Source: Proteromonas lacertae (lineage: Eukaryota > Sar > Bigyra > Opalinata > Proteromonadidae). Taken from it: a stretch of 61,851 nt of DNA. The DNA lies in the NCBI GenBank assembly GCA_002245135.1, contig NGBS01000038.1, forward strand, positions 1 to 61,851, written 5' to 3'. Under the pieces are notes generated by a model, which had not been told where the DNA came from, ran no database searches, and worked only from the letters and a program-made list of their open reading frames with translations. Position numbers and translations under genes: made by a program. Shown piece after piece: positions 45,209 to 55,534 of the stretch. Numbering within the stretch: the first letter of the stretch is position 1; each line of letters begins with the position of its first letter.

Positions 45209-45855
45209 AAAATGCCATTATTACTACACTAGATGTCAAAATTATTTCAGTAATTCACGATAGAGAAGCAGAAGTTATTTCAGTAATTAGCAAACAATAA
45301 TGCAAAATAAGATTGTGTTTTTAGAAAGCGTTGTAATTAAACAAAAGGAAACTACAAAGAATCATGTAAAATTATTATAATATCCGACTATTACAATAAG
45401 TATTGCAAACTTAATAAATTCACTCCTTCACATCATAATCACTTAGAGTTTATTCATCAGTCTACTTCTTCGATGTTAATATAAGAATTAAGTGGAAATA
45501 GTGGAGTATTAGAGGGGAAAAATGAAAAAGAGAAATAAGTGAAATAAATTATTCTTCTTCATTAATATATAAAAATACAATTATAAATATAGTCTTATTA
45601 ATACTTTCAATATCAATAACAATAATCATGGTGGTTATTATAGTTTATTTGATAATAATTAATAATCACCCATCCAATAATAGAATATTCTTTCCTTCAT
45701 CAAATAATATAGCATTCACCCTTTTATTTTATTTGTGGGTGTTATTCCTTTTTTATCCATCATCTGTTTGTTTGAAAATAAAAAAATAACGAATTTCAAA
45801 CTTTAGTAAAAATATATCCGTTTCAGGTGGTTTTCAGTTTTTTGAAATTAAAAAA
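45209..45855. other. Intergenic AT-rich DNA
   Basis: About 650 bases without a credible frame. A short phrase TTATTTCAGTAATT is repeated near 45.24-45.28 kb. The last 60 bases are the upstream region of the WDR60-like gene and contain TTCAAACTTTAG, half of the palindrome described at 37178. Confidence 0.4.
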
Positions 45856-48011
45856 ATGAGTGATGATGATTTCGTATATTTATAAGTTATTACATTTCAC
45901 AGGGTGATTTTGATGACGACTTCGATGATTTTGATGATGATGAAGCCAAAGAAATAGAAAAGAAGATCAAAAGTCCTCCCAAGCCTCCTGTTCAACCCAA
46001 AGACTCTCAGATTGCATTTATGAAAAGAAACAATGTTCATAGTATTTTTAATTACTCTTATAAAATAGATACTTTGGATCAATACTCAAGTAAAACATCT
46101 GGACCACTTATTAAACCAAAAATATTATATACACCCAAGACAGATCCTAGAGCTGAAAGAGTTAACGTATATTAACACAATCTTATAATATCTATAGGAT
46201 TTAAAGAAATTAGTAAAATTTGAAGAAGTATCTTATGACATATTCACATTGATGCATTCTGAGAAGTTAGATACAGTAACAAGTAAAATTCGAGGTGGAT
46301 TCTTTACAAACAGTCAAAGTCAAACAAATGAGAATATAAGCAATGCAGATTGTAATACAGACAAAATATCAACAGAAGCTAAAGGAATTCAAGTTCCAAA
46401 TGATTTATGTGAAACTAAAATCATCAGTAAAGAAGATTTTAGCAAATATGATGATAATCAAAATCAAAAACTTGTAAAATCACTGGAAGTATTTATTTAT
46501 TTTATAATATATTATAATTTTGAATAGAGTTTATATGGTATTGTTAAGAGCCAGACTTTATTAAACAAGAAAAGTGGAACAACCTTTTTTGTTGATTCAT
46601 TTTTACAGATGTGGATAAGTCAACTAAGTACTAGACAATTAATAGATATAAAAAGCTCAATTTATAATCCATCAGTATTCTGTAGTTTACACTCCAAAAG
46701 TAAAACAAATAAAAGTAGTTCAAGTAAAGGTGAAAGTAAATCAAATGAAAGTAAAAGTGTCGATGTAAATTGTGCATTTCCTGAATATTCAGTTGCTTGT
46801 ATATGGAAATTTCTAGATTCTAAAACTCCAGTAACGTATATATATATATATTATAATAATTCATTTTATTAATTTTTTAATAGTTTATGTCGTTGTCCAA
46901 ATGATGCAAGTTGTTTATATTTCGAGAATCGAATAATCATAATTGGGACAAAAGAAGGAACTTTAGAACTATTTGATCTCCATGAAGAAGATGGATTACA
47001 TTCAAGTAATGATTTTGAGTATAAATATGATAACAATAAAAGTGGAACTCATAAAGTTTACAAGCGAAATACCAATTACAATATTTTATCATTATATGCT
47101 CGAGATCCTTCTTTCACAAGTGATAATATGCAACAGAATTTAGAAGAAATCGTAAGTATTTGTCATATTCCTGTTGATAAAAGTAATGTAGGAAGTGATG
47201 AGATAGGAAGTAGCGAAGATAATTTATTATTTAAATTAGCAATACTTGATATTAGTGGTAATATAGGAATATTTAAAGCAATTAAAACACCAGTTGATAT
47301 GTATAATATAATAATAATATATTAAAATAGACGAAGTTCAACTGGTTTAAGATATGGTTCAACAATTCGATTAAGTGCTTTAAATATAATAATGAATAAC
47401 AGTAATGTAGGAATATCAAAATATATGTGTACAAATGAAGAATTTGATAATCGATTATACTGCTGTATGGGAGAATTAGGTTCAATAATAAAGAAGAATC
47501 TAAACTTATTAAGTGATAGTGGGAAAAGTTGTGTATTTAATCCACCTTATGATAGTCTAAGTGAAGGTGAATATATTTCATTTAATCCAAATAATAAACA
47601 TTTAGTATTAGTTGGATGGAGTTGTGGATGGGTTTGTTTATATAATATACACGATAATAATCCACTTAATACTTGGGATATTTGCTCATTTAATAATGGT
47701 AAAACGATGAAGAAGAGTAAAAATATTTCAATAAAGAAAATTTGTTGGTGTCATAGTAATGAAAATGTGTTTTTTGTATTAGATAATGTTGGTAAAATTT
47801 TAATATTTGATTTGAGTTATTCTCAATTAGTATGATATATATAAATATATATATAAATGAATAGAAACCAAAATATATTCATGAAGAGAATAGTAATCAT
47901 ATATGTGCCATGGATGTAAGTCGATTTGTATCTTCAAGTTACAGTGCTATGTTATTTACTGGATTTGATAATGGTGAAATTACTGTTTATGTTTTAAAGT
48001 ATGATTTATAG
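45856..48011 (+). CDS. DYNC2I1: Cytoplasmic dynein-2 intermediate chain 1 (WDR60/DYNC2I1)
   Basis: At least seven exons joined by short GTATA introns. The N-terminus is acidic (DDDFGDFDDDFDDFDDD). LKKLVKFEEVSYDIFTL matches the block before the beta-propeller in WDR60. Propeller strands include ACIWKFLDSKTPV, IIIIGTKEGTLELFDLHEED, LAILDISGNIGIFKAI, ISFNPNNKHLVLVGWSCGWV and VFFVLDNVGKILIFDLSYSQ, in the order and with the spacing of the WDR60 propeller. The protein links dynein-2 heavy chain to light chains and drives retrograde intraflagellar transport. It is shorter than the animal protein (about 600 against 1,066 residues), mainly by a short disordered N-terminus. The last exon could alternatively end about 45 bases further on. 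Confidence 0.75.
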
Positions 48012-48488
48012 ATGTATTTATTATTATTGTATAGTAAAGAATTATGTTAATTAAAAGTAATTAATATTTCTTTCTCATTCTTATTGTGTTTTTCATTAAT
48101 CCAAAACCTAATTTATAGAAAGGAAATTACACTAGCCTTTTTCAGCATAACTGTTTTTTTTCTTTATTTATGAATTAAACACCTTGTACAGCATTTATAA
48201 CTAACCTAATTAACATATTAAAGCAGATGGTTATAGAAAATGATTTCGCCAGGAACGATTTTGTCTCATAAAATTTGATTAACGAAAACTAATCGAATAT
48301 AATTATTCTTCTAATATATGTATTACTTTTAAATGCTTACATAAAACATAAATTAAAATAATAACTAAACAACTAAAAATACTTTTGAATATTATAATTC
48401 ATCTTATCAACTATACGCTTTTCTTCGGTTTTCTTCTATTTTCTTCTATCATTAAATATTCTATTTGGTTTTTTATAATTATAGGTAA
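48012..48488. other. Intergenic AT-rich DNA at the boundary of the accessory region
   Basis: About 480 bases without a convincing gene. It separates the conserved flagellar/housekeeping region from the repeat-rich accessory region. Confidence 0.4.
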
Positions 48489-49121
48489 ATGGATGATCAA
48501 ATTTTAATTGAAATAATAAACTGTGAATCTGCTATTAAAACTGATAACACAGGAATAAAATATGTAGAAGAGCCTTTTTTTATTCAAAGACAGAGTTATT
48601 TAAATATTTACAACGAAATGATGAAATATATAGCAATAGAAAATGGAATCCAAAAGAATTTTGTTGTATATGGAAACTATGGTATAGGTAAAACGAACTT
48701 TTGTGCATTTTTATGCAAACAATTTAAATCTTCCAAATTCCAAGTTATATTTATACCCTCTTCAGGTTTATATCTTTGTAAAGGAGTAGAAGAAAACAAA
48801 TATAATCGTATTTCATACTTACCTCCACGAGATGTTAAAAATCCTTCTGAAAAATCTATAATCATCTGCAATAATATGCCAATTTCAGAAGATGAATACA
48901 GTGAGGATGATGTGGTTATATTAGTGAGTGATATAAACTTGAAAAAATATAAAGTAATGCGCAGCAAGAGAGCTCCAATTCAGTTCTGTTTATTGCCTTT
49001 TAATAAGAATGAAATTGATTTTTATAAGAAAGTAAGAAGAAGAGAAATTGAAAAATATGGAGGAATTCCTGGATTAGTTGTTGTGAATGTCGAGAAAAAA
49101 TTAATGAGTATAAAAAGATAG
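48489..49121 (+). CDS. P-loop NTPase-type protein, N-terminal frame
   Basis: 210 codons from ATG at 48489. VVYGNYGIGKTNF is a Walker A loop. The end, FCLLPFNKNEIDFYKKVRRR followed by EIEKYGGIPGLVV, has the ...GGIPR/G... motif that follows the sensor region in the NTPase module of RHS (retrotransposon-hot-spot) and Crinkler-RHS proteins, expanded families of many protists. No transmembrane or signal sequence. Coding-like sequence continues downstream in another frame (49205-49696) and then at 49745. Whether these are one gene is left open. Family assignment is from motif pattern and tentative. Confidence 0.45.
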   Translation: MDDQILIEIINCESAIKTDNTGIKYVEEPFFIQRQSYLNIYNEMMKYIAIENGIQKNFVVYGNYGIGKTNFCAFLCKQFKSSKFQVIFIPSSGLYLCKGVEENKYNRISYLPPRDVKNPSEKSIIICNNMPISEDEYSEDDVVILVSDINLKKYKVMRSKRAPIQFCLLPFNKNEIDFYKKVRRREIEKYGGIPGLVVVNVEKKLMSIKR

Positions 49122-49204
49122 ATATTTATAGTGGTATTCCTGCTGAATATAATGAATATGTATATATTTATGATGTTAAAAATGAGTATGAAATTCCTCA
49201 GAAT

Positions 49205-49696
49205 TTGAAATTTATTTCAAAGTATATTGAAGATTTGGCATTAAAGAAAGTTATTATAGATGATAATAATTTCAATATATATTATTTTTTATTAACAAAG
49301 AAAATCGAAGGAGATAATGACAGAATAGGAGGAGAAGGAGGTTATTATTATGAACATTTGGTATTGTATTATAAAGGATCTAAATATAAAGAAAACACTA
49401 TTAATAACAAATTAGAATTAGACAAATTAAATGAAAAAGCTTTACCATTGTTGATTGATTGTTCATTTCAATCTAATTTTGAAAGTGTTGATGCAATAGA
49501 GATTAATGAAAAGTGTATAAATGGAATACAAGTAACAGTGTCTGACCATCATCCTATTAAAGAATCTATAGCTATTTTATTCAATGTGATCTTTCAAGAA
49601 ACATATGAAAAAAGAAGAGAAATCGTATTAGGAATGTTTGAGGAGAAAAGAGTAGATGAACTTGCTGAAACTCTTTATTATTTAGGAGTATATTAA
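49205..49696 (+). CDS. Hypothetical frame downstream of the NTPase
   Basis: 163 codons with coding-like composition. A GTATA...TAG stretch after codon 162 could be an intron leading into the frame at 49745. The protein is mixed alpha/beta and acidic, with no recognised motif. It is probably a part of the same locus as its neighbours rather than an independent gene. Confidence 0.35.
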   Translation: MKFISKYIEDLALKKVIIDDNNFNIYYFLLTKKIEGDNDRIGGEGGYYYEHLVLYYKGSKYKENTINNKLELDKLNEKALPLLIDCSFQSNFESVDAIEINEKCINGIQVTVSDHHPIKESIAILFNVIFQETYEKRREIVLGMFEEKRVDELAETLYYLGVY

Positions 49697-49744
49697 TTAT
49701 CTATAATATTTATATATATATATATATAGTATACACCATCTTCA

Positions 49745-51433
49745 ATGATAGATAAAGCATTAAATGACAATAAGGATAAAGTAAATGAATATCAACAAAC
49801 CGAGTTGGAATTAAGATTTGGGTTAAAATCAACTACAATAATTCCTGATAAAGATATTAATAATTATGTGAAAAGTATTATTAAAACAGTAACAATAGAA
49901 AATATGAAGAAAATCTTTGATGAAGATGAATTAAAGAAAGATATTGGATTGGTAAATGATGAGTTAAAATTTATCTATCATAATTATAGTAAAGAAGAAT
50001 TAGAAGAATTAGAGAAGAATAATACAAAAAAGCAACAGCATAAAGCTAAAAAGAATGTAATATTATCCAAAGTATGTAAGAGTAATAAAGTTAAAGATAT
50101 AATTGAAAAGAAAGTAAATAAATTAGTTTATGATTCAAAGGATTATGTTTATGACTATTCTATAGAGAAAGAAATAAAGGGAAAAATAGAAAACGAAAGA
50201 CAACAAGGAAAAAAGATAACAATAGAAGATATGTGTAAAAAAAGAGTAGAAATAATGAAAGAAAATAAGGATGAGATTGTGAAGAAAATATATGATGAAA
50301 TTAATAGTATCGTAGAAAAGGTGAATTTCATTAAAACTTACCTTGATAGAGATTATAATCCCAGATTTGTAATTACAATGATAAATCATAGAGAAGATGT
50401 GAGAATGGATATAGAAGAAAGTTTTGACTTCAGTAAATATACTGACATATTAGGACCAAAAATGATGAAGTATATAAAACATATTTATCCATCATATGAT
50501 ACATTTGACAATGATAAAAAAGAGAGAATAATGAAAAACAAATTCGATAGAGTAGAAAAAACAAATGAAATTATATCATATATTGAATTAGATAGAAAAA
50601 GAGTAAATGATCCAGAGATTAATGTTGATTTGTTATATTATAAAGATGACAAAAAGAAAAAAATTGAATTTAATAAACAAGAGTCAGATATTATGAATAC
50701 TTTGATAAACGCATTAAGAAGTAATATTATAATGAAAAGGTTTTTAGATTCAAATTTTATATATTTAGATGAATCAAATATGTCATGTAGCTCATATAAA
50801 GAAGGATTGGATAAGTTAGATATGATTTTAAGTAATTATATATCTCCAACATCATTTGATACTGCAGATGGACAAAGAAGAAACTATTATGATTGTGAGG
50901 TAAATAATACAAAACCAATTCTAAATCCATTGCTATTAATTGAATTAATAAAAGAAGGAGGAGAAGAAAAAGTAAAGTTTACCAATAGAGATAAATTAGA
51001 TGCTATTAATTTTACATATGATCACTTTTATTCCTTATTATTAGAAGCAAAAGGTAAAGGTAATGAAAATGAAGTTTATATTATAGCAGAAATTTTAACT
51101 TGTCCATATTGTAATGAAATAACATCAATTCTAAGAGAATGTGAATATGTAAATGATTTTAACAACAAGAAAACATTCTATTGTGGTAAATGTAAAATGA
51201 ATGTATCATGTCAACCAAAATTAGATGCAGAAGGATATAACACACAATTGAAAATAAAGAAATGTGGTATAGATATATATTACAATAATGAGCTGAAAAA
51301 TAGATATGAATTTGGAGATCTTGATCCTTCTGCTATGGAAATTGAAACTAAAGAAGATAATTATCCTCCTCCTCCTCCTTCTTCTACTGATCCTGGATTG
51401 GGAGTTGATGAAAATTCAGGGGGGGGGAAATAA
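49745..51433 (+). CDS. Large Lys/Glu-rich protein with a four-Cys zinc motif
   Basis: 562 codons from ATG at 49745. The first 300 residues are helical and rich in Lys, Glu and Asn (coiled-coil tendency). Near residue 455 a four-cysteine motif (CPYCNE, then CGKCKMNVSC) is a likely zinc ribbon. The C-terminus is Pro-rich and ends at a run of eight G. No family is recognised. It lies between two P-loop NTPase frames on the same strand with very short spacers, so a functional or structural relationship to them is likely. Confidence 0.45.
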   Translation: MIDKALNDNKDKVNEYQQTELELRFGLKSTTIIPDKDINNYVKSIIKTVTIENMKKIFDEDELKKDIGLVNDELKFIYHNYSKEELEELEKNNTKKQQHKAKKNVILSKVCKSNKVKDIIEKKVNKLVYDSKDYVYDYSIEKEIKGKIENERQQGKKITIEDMCKKRVEIMKENKDEIVKKIYDEINSIVEKVNFIKTYLDRDYNPRFVITMINHREDVRMDIEESFDFSKYTDILGPKMMKYIKHIYPSYDTFDNDKKERIMKNKFDRVEKTNEIISYIELDRKRVNDPEINVDLLYYKDDKKKKIEFNKQESDIMNTLINALRSNIIMKRFLDSNFIYLDESNMSCSSYKEGLDKLDMILSNYISPTSFDTADGQRRNYYDCEVNNTKPILNPLLLIELIKEGGEEKVKFTNRDKLDAINFTYDHFYSLLLEAKGKGNENEVYIIAEILTCPYCNEITSILRECEYVNDFNNKKTFYCGKCKMNVSCQPKLDAEGYNTQLKIKKCGIDIYYNNELKNRYEFGDLDPSAMEIETKEDNYPPPPPSSTDPGLGVDENSGGGK

Positions 51434-51440
51434 GAGTGAA

Positions 51441-53161
51441 ATGAATTATTCAGAACATAAATCTAAGAGTGTTAAAATATCAGAAAGTGTTTCTCCTCTT
51501 CAGTTAATATCACCACCCTCTAGAAACAGTATATATATATATATATATATAATGAAATAGGTTTTGATTATGTGAAACGTATATTTGATATAGGTAAAAA
51601 ATCTCCCAGTTTTATATATAATGAAAGATTGATAGAAATTGATGAAAGTATAAAATTATTTCAATATCCAAGCCATAAAATATTGGTGAGAGATTATTAT
51701 CCACAATTTTGGAAAAGAATAGAATATAATATAATTTATAATTGTTTTTATCGGTATAGAAAAAATGAATTTGTTTTAAAGAAGTTATTTAAATATATAA
51801 ATGTAAATGTTGATCCTTCAATTAATGAAGATGATTTACATAAAATCGTTGAAAGAGAGAAAGAAAGATTAAAAAAACTAATCAAATGTAAACCTACTAA
51901 AAATGAAATTAATAGTTACTATTTACTGAGAGGTGAACCAGGATGTGGAAAATCCACATTTTTAGTTTATTTTATCTTAAAAGTTATTCAGTTGAAAGAA
52001 AAATTAGGTATTAATTTAGGTTTAACATATTACAAAAGTTCAAAGAAAGAAGATGGAAGTCCAGATTATCCTGTTATCTATAATTTGATTGGAAAATATT
52101 TAGAAGAAAATATAATGGATGAAGATATAATTATATGTGATTCATATGATATTCCTGAAAATATATTCAGATTAAAAGGTATAGTTGTAAATGTCAGTTC
52201 TCCAGATAATAAAAACTATAAAAATATAAAAGATTTTAAGGGTGGTAATAAAGTATATTTCTATTTGGATATTTGTAATGAAAAAGAGATAAAAATAAGG
52301 AAAGAAAATTGTTTACCTGAAGATTTAGGAAATGCAATTGATGATAATCTTATTTCTTTATACAATCGAGTACCAAGACATTTATATTTTGCAGCTATAT
52401 ATAAAGCATATTATAAAGATAGAAATTATTGGGATGAAATTTATACAAACTGTATTAAAACAACTGTGAATACTCTTGGTTATTTTAATTTTATAAAGAA
52501 ATATCTCTTTCCATGTGAAAGAGGTAAAGAATCAAATTTGGAAAATGATATTGAATTAAATGTTGATCGATTAGATTCACATTTATCACATTATATTGTA
52601 AAATACAAAATATTAGATTATGAATCAATTGATAAAGTTCAATTAGAATTTATCTCTAAAGAAGTATTTAAGTATGTTTATTTCTGTACAAGTCACAGAT
52701 GTAGTAAAAGAGAATTTGAAATTATGAAGGATTTTTTCAAGAATAAAATACAATCAGATAAAAATCATCCTCTATATAAACTATTATTCAATGAATTAGT
52801 GTGGTATTCAATTATGTATAATGCAAAATGGAAAAATAATGTGATTAAGTTTAATAATATTCAGATGAATATATTTAATAAATATTTTCAAAATACTACA
52901 ACATCAATAGGATGTGGAGAAGGTAATTATTATATTGGTCAATTTGATATTGATATAGATTATGATATATGTTATGTTATTAATAATGTTATTGTATTTC
53001 CATTTTATTATGATGTAGATAAAATAATGAAAAATGAAAAATTTAAACAATATTTAGAAGATTATTCAAAAGATATTCAATGTAGTTTATATCCTAAAAT
53101 ATTTACAATTGAAGATTTACATAAACTTGATAAGAATGTAGTTAATGATTTGCATAAATAA
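51441..53161 (+). CDS. P-loop NTPase, RHS-like
   Basis: Two exons: ATG at 51441, a (TA)n intron ending at about 51560, then a long second exon. Walker A is LLRGEPGCGKSTF. IVVNVSSPDNKNYKN and LYNRVPRHLYFAAIY follow at the spacing seen in the RHS/Crinkler-RHS NTPase module (SSP...NY and ..G/N-x-PR-x). EDIIICDSYD is a candidate Walker B strand. The C-terminal 300 residues are a large helical domain of unknown function; this part (52269-53161) is repeated exactly in inverted orientation at 55592-56484. Multi-copy behaviour fits RHS-type families. The cell role is unknown. Confidence 0.5.
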
Positions 53162-53218
53162 TGTTAAGATATATTAACCTATGATATGATAATTACTTAT
53201 ACAATTTAGTAATTAACC
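52269..53218 (+). repeat. Left arm of a 950-base inverted duplication
   Basis: Reverse complement of 55535-56484, in constant register (paired positions sum to 108753). The encoded proteins are identical over about 295 residues. The two arms face each other across 2.3 kb that includes the GC-rich virus-like block. Confidence 0.85.
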
Positions 53219-53331
53219 TTGATATGCACAAGGCTCAGTATAGGATCAACTTCGATAAGCAACTCTTTGTAGACTAGATGATTAACCCCATCAACAACAA
53301 TGAACTTAAGATTATAATACTTAGTAGAATG

Positions 53332-53919
53332 TTAGTAAGCTAGAGATCGAAGAACTACTTTATAAAGAGACTGTAACTCCTTCGACACGTAGAACTTCCT
53401 TACCTTGATTATCTTAATTAAACATTGTATGTTCCTTAGGTGGCGTTGCTTTAGCTTATTCATCTTGAAGATGCCTGAGGAGTTAGATCCACCACACAAG
53501 ACAAGGAGCCTTATCAGTTGATTCCGGAGCAAGTAGGTTAAGTCATCATCATAGGATCGTTTCATCAGTTCATCATACTCTGGGATGTCGATTGCACGTA
53601 CTGACGGTGGATTCTCTTGGAGCAGTTCCTTGATCTCATTAACTAGGTTATTCATGGAATCGTAGACATCTCCTTGATCAGCACTGTTGTAGTTCGTGAT
53701 GGAGTGTCGGAGATATCTTCTCTTCTTAAAGTCTCGGAGGTAGTGATTATCAATGACATGCTGATTGCCAGGACTTCTCTTGAAGTGATCACGGATCGCT
53801 GATAAGGCTTCAAAGAGTTCTTGTTGATGGAGGTGCTGTTGCTTAAAAGTCCCAAACATACTAGGAGAGATAGATAGACCGAAGAAGTTAAGGATTACAA
53901 CTGTAAGCACTTGTACCAC
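53332..53919 (-). CDS. Hypothetical protein of the GC-rich block
   Basis: 195 codons; basic and helical (KKRRYLRHS, KQRHLRNIQCLIKIIKVRKF). No family is recognised. It overlaps the next upstream frame by about 25 bases, a compact arrangement typical of virus-like elements. Confidence 0.4.
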   Translation of the reverse strand: MVQVLTVVILNFFGLSISPSMFGTFKQQHLHQQELFEALSAIRDHFKRSPGNQHVIDNHYLRDFKKRRYLRHSITNYNSADQGDVYDSMNNLVNEIKELLQENPPSVRAIDIPEYDELMKRSYDDDLTYLLRNQLIRLLVLCGGSNSSGIFKMNKLKQRHLRNIQCLIKIIKVRKFYVSKELQSLYKVVLRSLAY

Positions 53920-54641
53920 TCAGAAGGAGAAGGCTTTACCATCTTGATCTTACCGTGAGAATGATTAAAGGGGAACTCATCATCAGCTTCAACATCGTCA
54001 GCATCTTCCTCCGACACATAGTCTGGATCAACCTCAAGGATTGGAATCTCATCATCATCATCGGAGGAGGAGGACTCGTGTTCACGGCTCTTGGAAGTCA
54101 CCTTACGGTATTGATTATATAGTCTAGCATAGTAACCAACATCATCCTCTTCCTCCTCTTTGGAATCACCTTTACCTCGTCCAAGATAGTTAACTACTGC
54201 GGCCCATACTTGTGGACTCCTCATTATATCCTTGACATTCTCTCCAACTGGAAGCTTTCCCTTTATATAATCCACTGCCTGATGAAGATTTGATGGAGCT
54301 GACTTACCATCAGATTCGGAACTCCTTTTGAAGTCAGGAATCTCAACACCGGCTTTATCAGCATGCTCTCGTATCAATTGAAAGGATGGGTTGTCCTTCT
54401 CAGCGATGTTAGCAACATCCCATGATAGTTGACGTAGAATACTTCTGGTCTCCTCGGAAGCTTCCTTTGTTAAGCTCATCACCTCCTTATACTTATTAGC
54501 CAGATCGATGATTGTTTTGTCTAAACGAGAAGATGTTGACCTGGGAGTCTTAGTTGATCTCCTTGCTAGTTCAGCATTTCGGAGAAGTACTTTTATAAAT
54601 ACACCATCTATTATCAAATCAAAGAAATTATTCTCATCCAA
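53895..54641 (-). CDS. Hypothetical protein with acidic C-terminus, GC-rich block
   Basis: 248 codons. The N-terminal 160 residues are mostly helical (DKTIIDLANKYKEVMSLTKE). The C-terminal third is acidic and Ser-rich (SSSSDDDDE, SEEDADDVEADDE). I do not recognise it. The acidic, Ser-rich design resembles the frame at 1173-1580. Confidence 0.4.
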   Translation of the reverse strand: MDENNFFDLIIDGVFIKVLLRNAELARRSTKTPRSTSSRLDKTIIDLANKYKEVMSLTKEASEETRSILRQLSWDVANIAEKDNPSFQLIREHADKAGVEIPDFKRSSESDGKSAPSNLHQAVDYIKGKLPVGENVKDIMRSPQVWAAVVNYLGRGKGDSKEEEEDDVGYYARLYNQYRKVTSKSREHESSSSDDDDEIPILEVDPDYVSEEDADDVEADDEFPFNHSHGKIKMVKPSPSEWYKCLQL

Positions 54642-54727
54642 AATATAACAGACAAAATTTTTTGACTTTTGGAGGATGTTAAACTGGAATATATAACTCA
54701 GAATTCATTTCGAAATTAGAATCTTTA

Positions 54728-55045
54728 TTATAAACTATTAATATGTTTTCTAAATAGTTCTTCTAATTTATAATAAACTTCTAAATAACTATTATTATTT
54801 TTATTTTCACTATTTTCACTTTTCTTTATTAAACCATTCAATCCAATATCTGGAATTAATACATATTCATCTACTTTAACATATTTTAATAATACTTCAT
54901 ATACATAACTTTTATTAGATATATATAACATTATTTCTTTCTTTTTATTAGATGAAGAAACAGTGTTAGATATATTGAATGGAGATTTTGATTTAGGAAG
55001 TGGAAATACAATGGAATTCCATTTTATACAAGTCAATAAAGGCAA
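54728..55045 (-). CDS. Partial hypothetical frame
   Basis: About 105 codons without a clear ATG at the start, AT-rich. The sequence alternates beta strands (IMLYISNKSYVYEVLLKYVK) and ends in an amphipathic helix. It could be the last exon of a gene or a remnant; no family is recognised. Confidence 0.25.
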   Translation of the reverse strand: MPLLTCIKWNSIVFPLPKSKSPFNISNTVSSSNKKKEIMLYISNKSYVYEVLLKYVKVDEYVLIPDIGLNGLIKKSENSENKNNNSYLEVYYKLEELFRKHINSL

Positions 55046-55534
55046 ATACTAAATCGAATATTTCTGTTATATTTTCCTTCAAAGATTGAGTTCCATGTAT
55101 AACAGTAAAACTGATATTACTGTGAAATAAAATTATCAGCTTAACAAATACAAAAACAACATTAAGTTAAGGTTTGAATCAGAAAGTGATAAAAACTTTA
55201 GATGGCACAGTTTGTGAGGGTTTTGAAAATGAAGTTAAATTGTGAGTTAAATATGAAAAAGTAGTAATACAGATAGGTAAAACAGTACAGTATTACAGCA
55301 GCAGATATAAGAAACAGTTCCAGGTGTTATTAAATTGGACAAAACAGGATATTACTTTGCCCTAACTGTAAAAAGTGGAACTAAAATTCCAACTATCCAA
55401 CTAATTAAAGAGAAAGGTATAAAAGTATTTATTGCTATAAATGAGAAATCAGCTATATTTATATTAAATTTAGAAACAATGCATGGTGATGGTAAGTTGT
55501 ATTGCTTATAATAATATTTATTATACAGTTTACT
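55046..55534. other. Stretch without a confident gene, possible gene remnant
   Basis: A plus-strand run at about 55.33-55.49 kb reads like coding sequence (IKLDKTGYYFALTVKSGTK and IKEKGIKVFIAIN) but is short and isolated. I could not place it in a family. It may be a relic. Confidence 0.3.

Larger units (their letters stand above)
53219..54660 (-). mobile_element. GC-richer Polinton-like block between the inverted arms (fossil)
   Basis: It starts exactly where the left arm of the inverted duplication ends and has the same raised GC content and codon use as the element at the left edge of the window, unlike the AT-rich DNA around it. Two minus-strand frames fill it. No PolB, integrase or capsid motif is visible, so attribution to a virus-like element rests on composition and on similarity of style (acidic Ser/Asp runs) to the left-edge element. 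It looks young. Whether it is a piece of a larger element cannot be told here. Confidence 0.4.
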
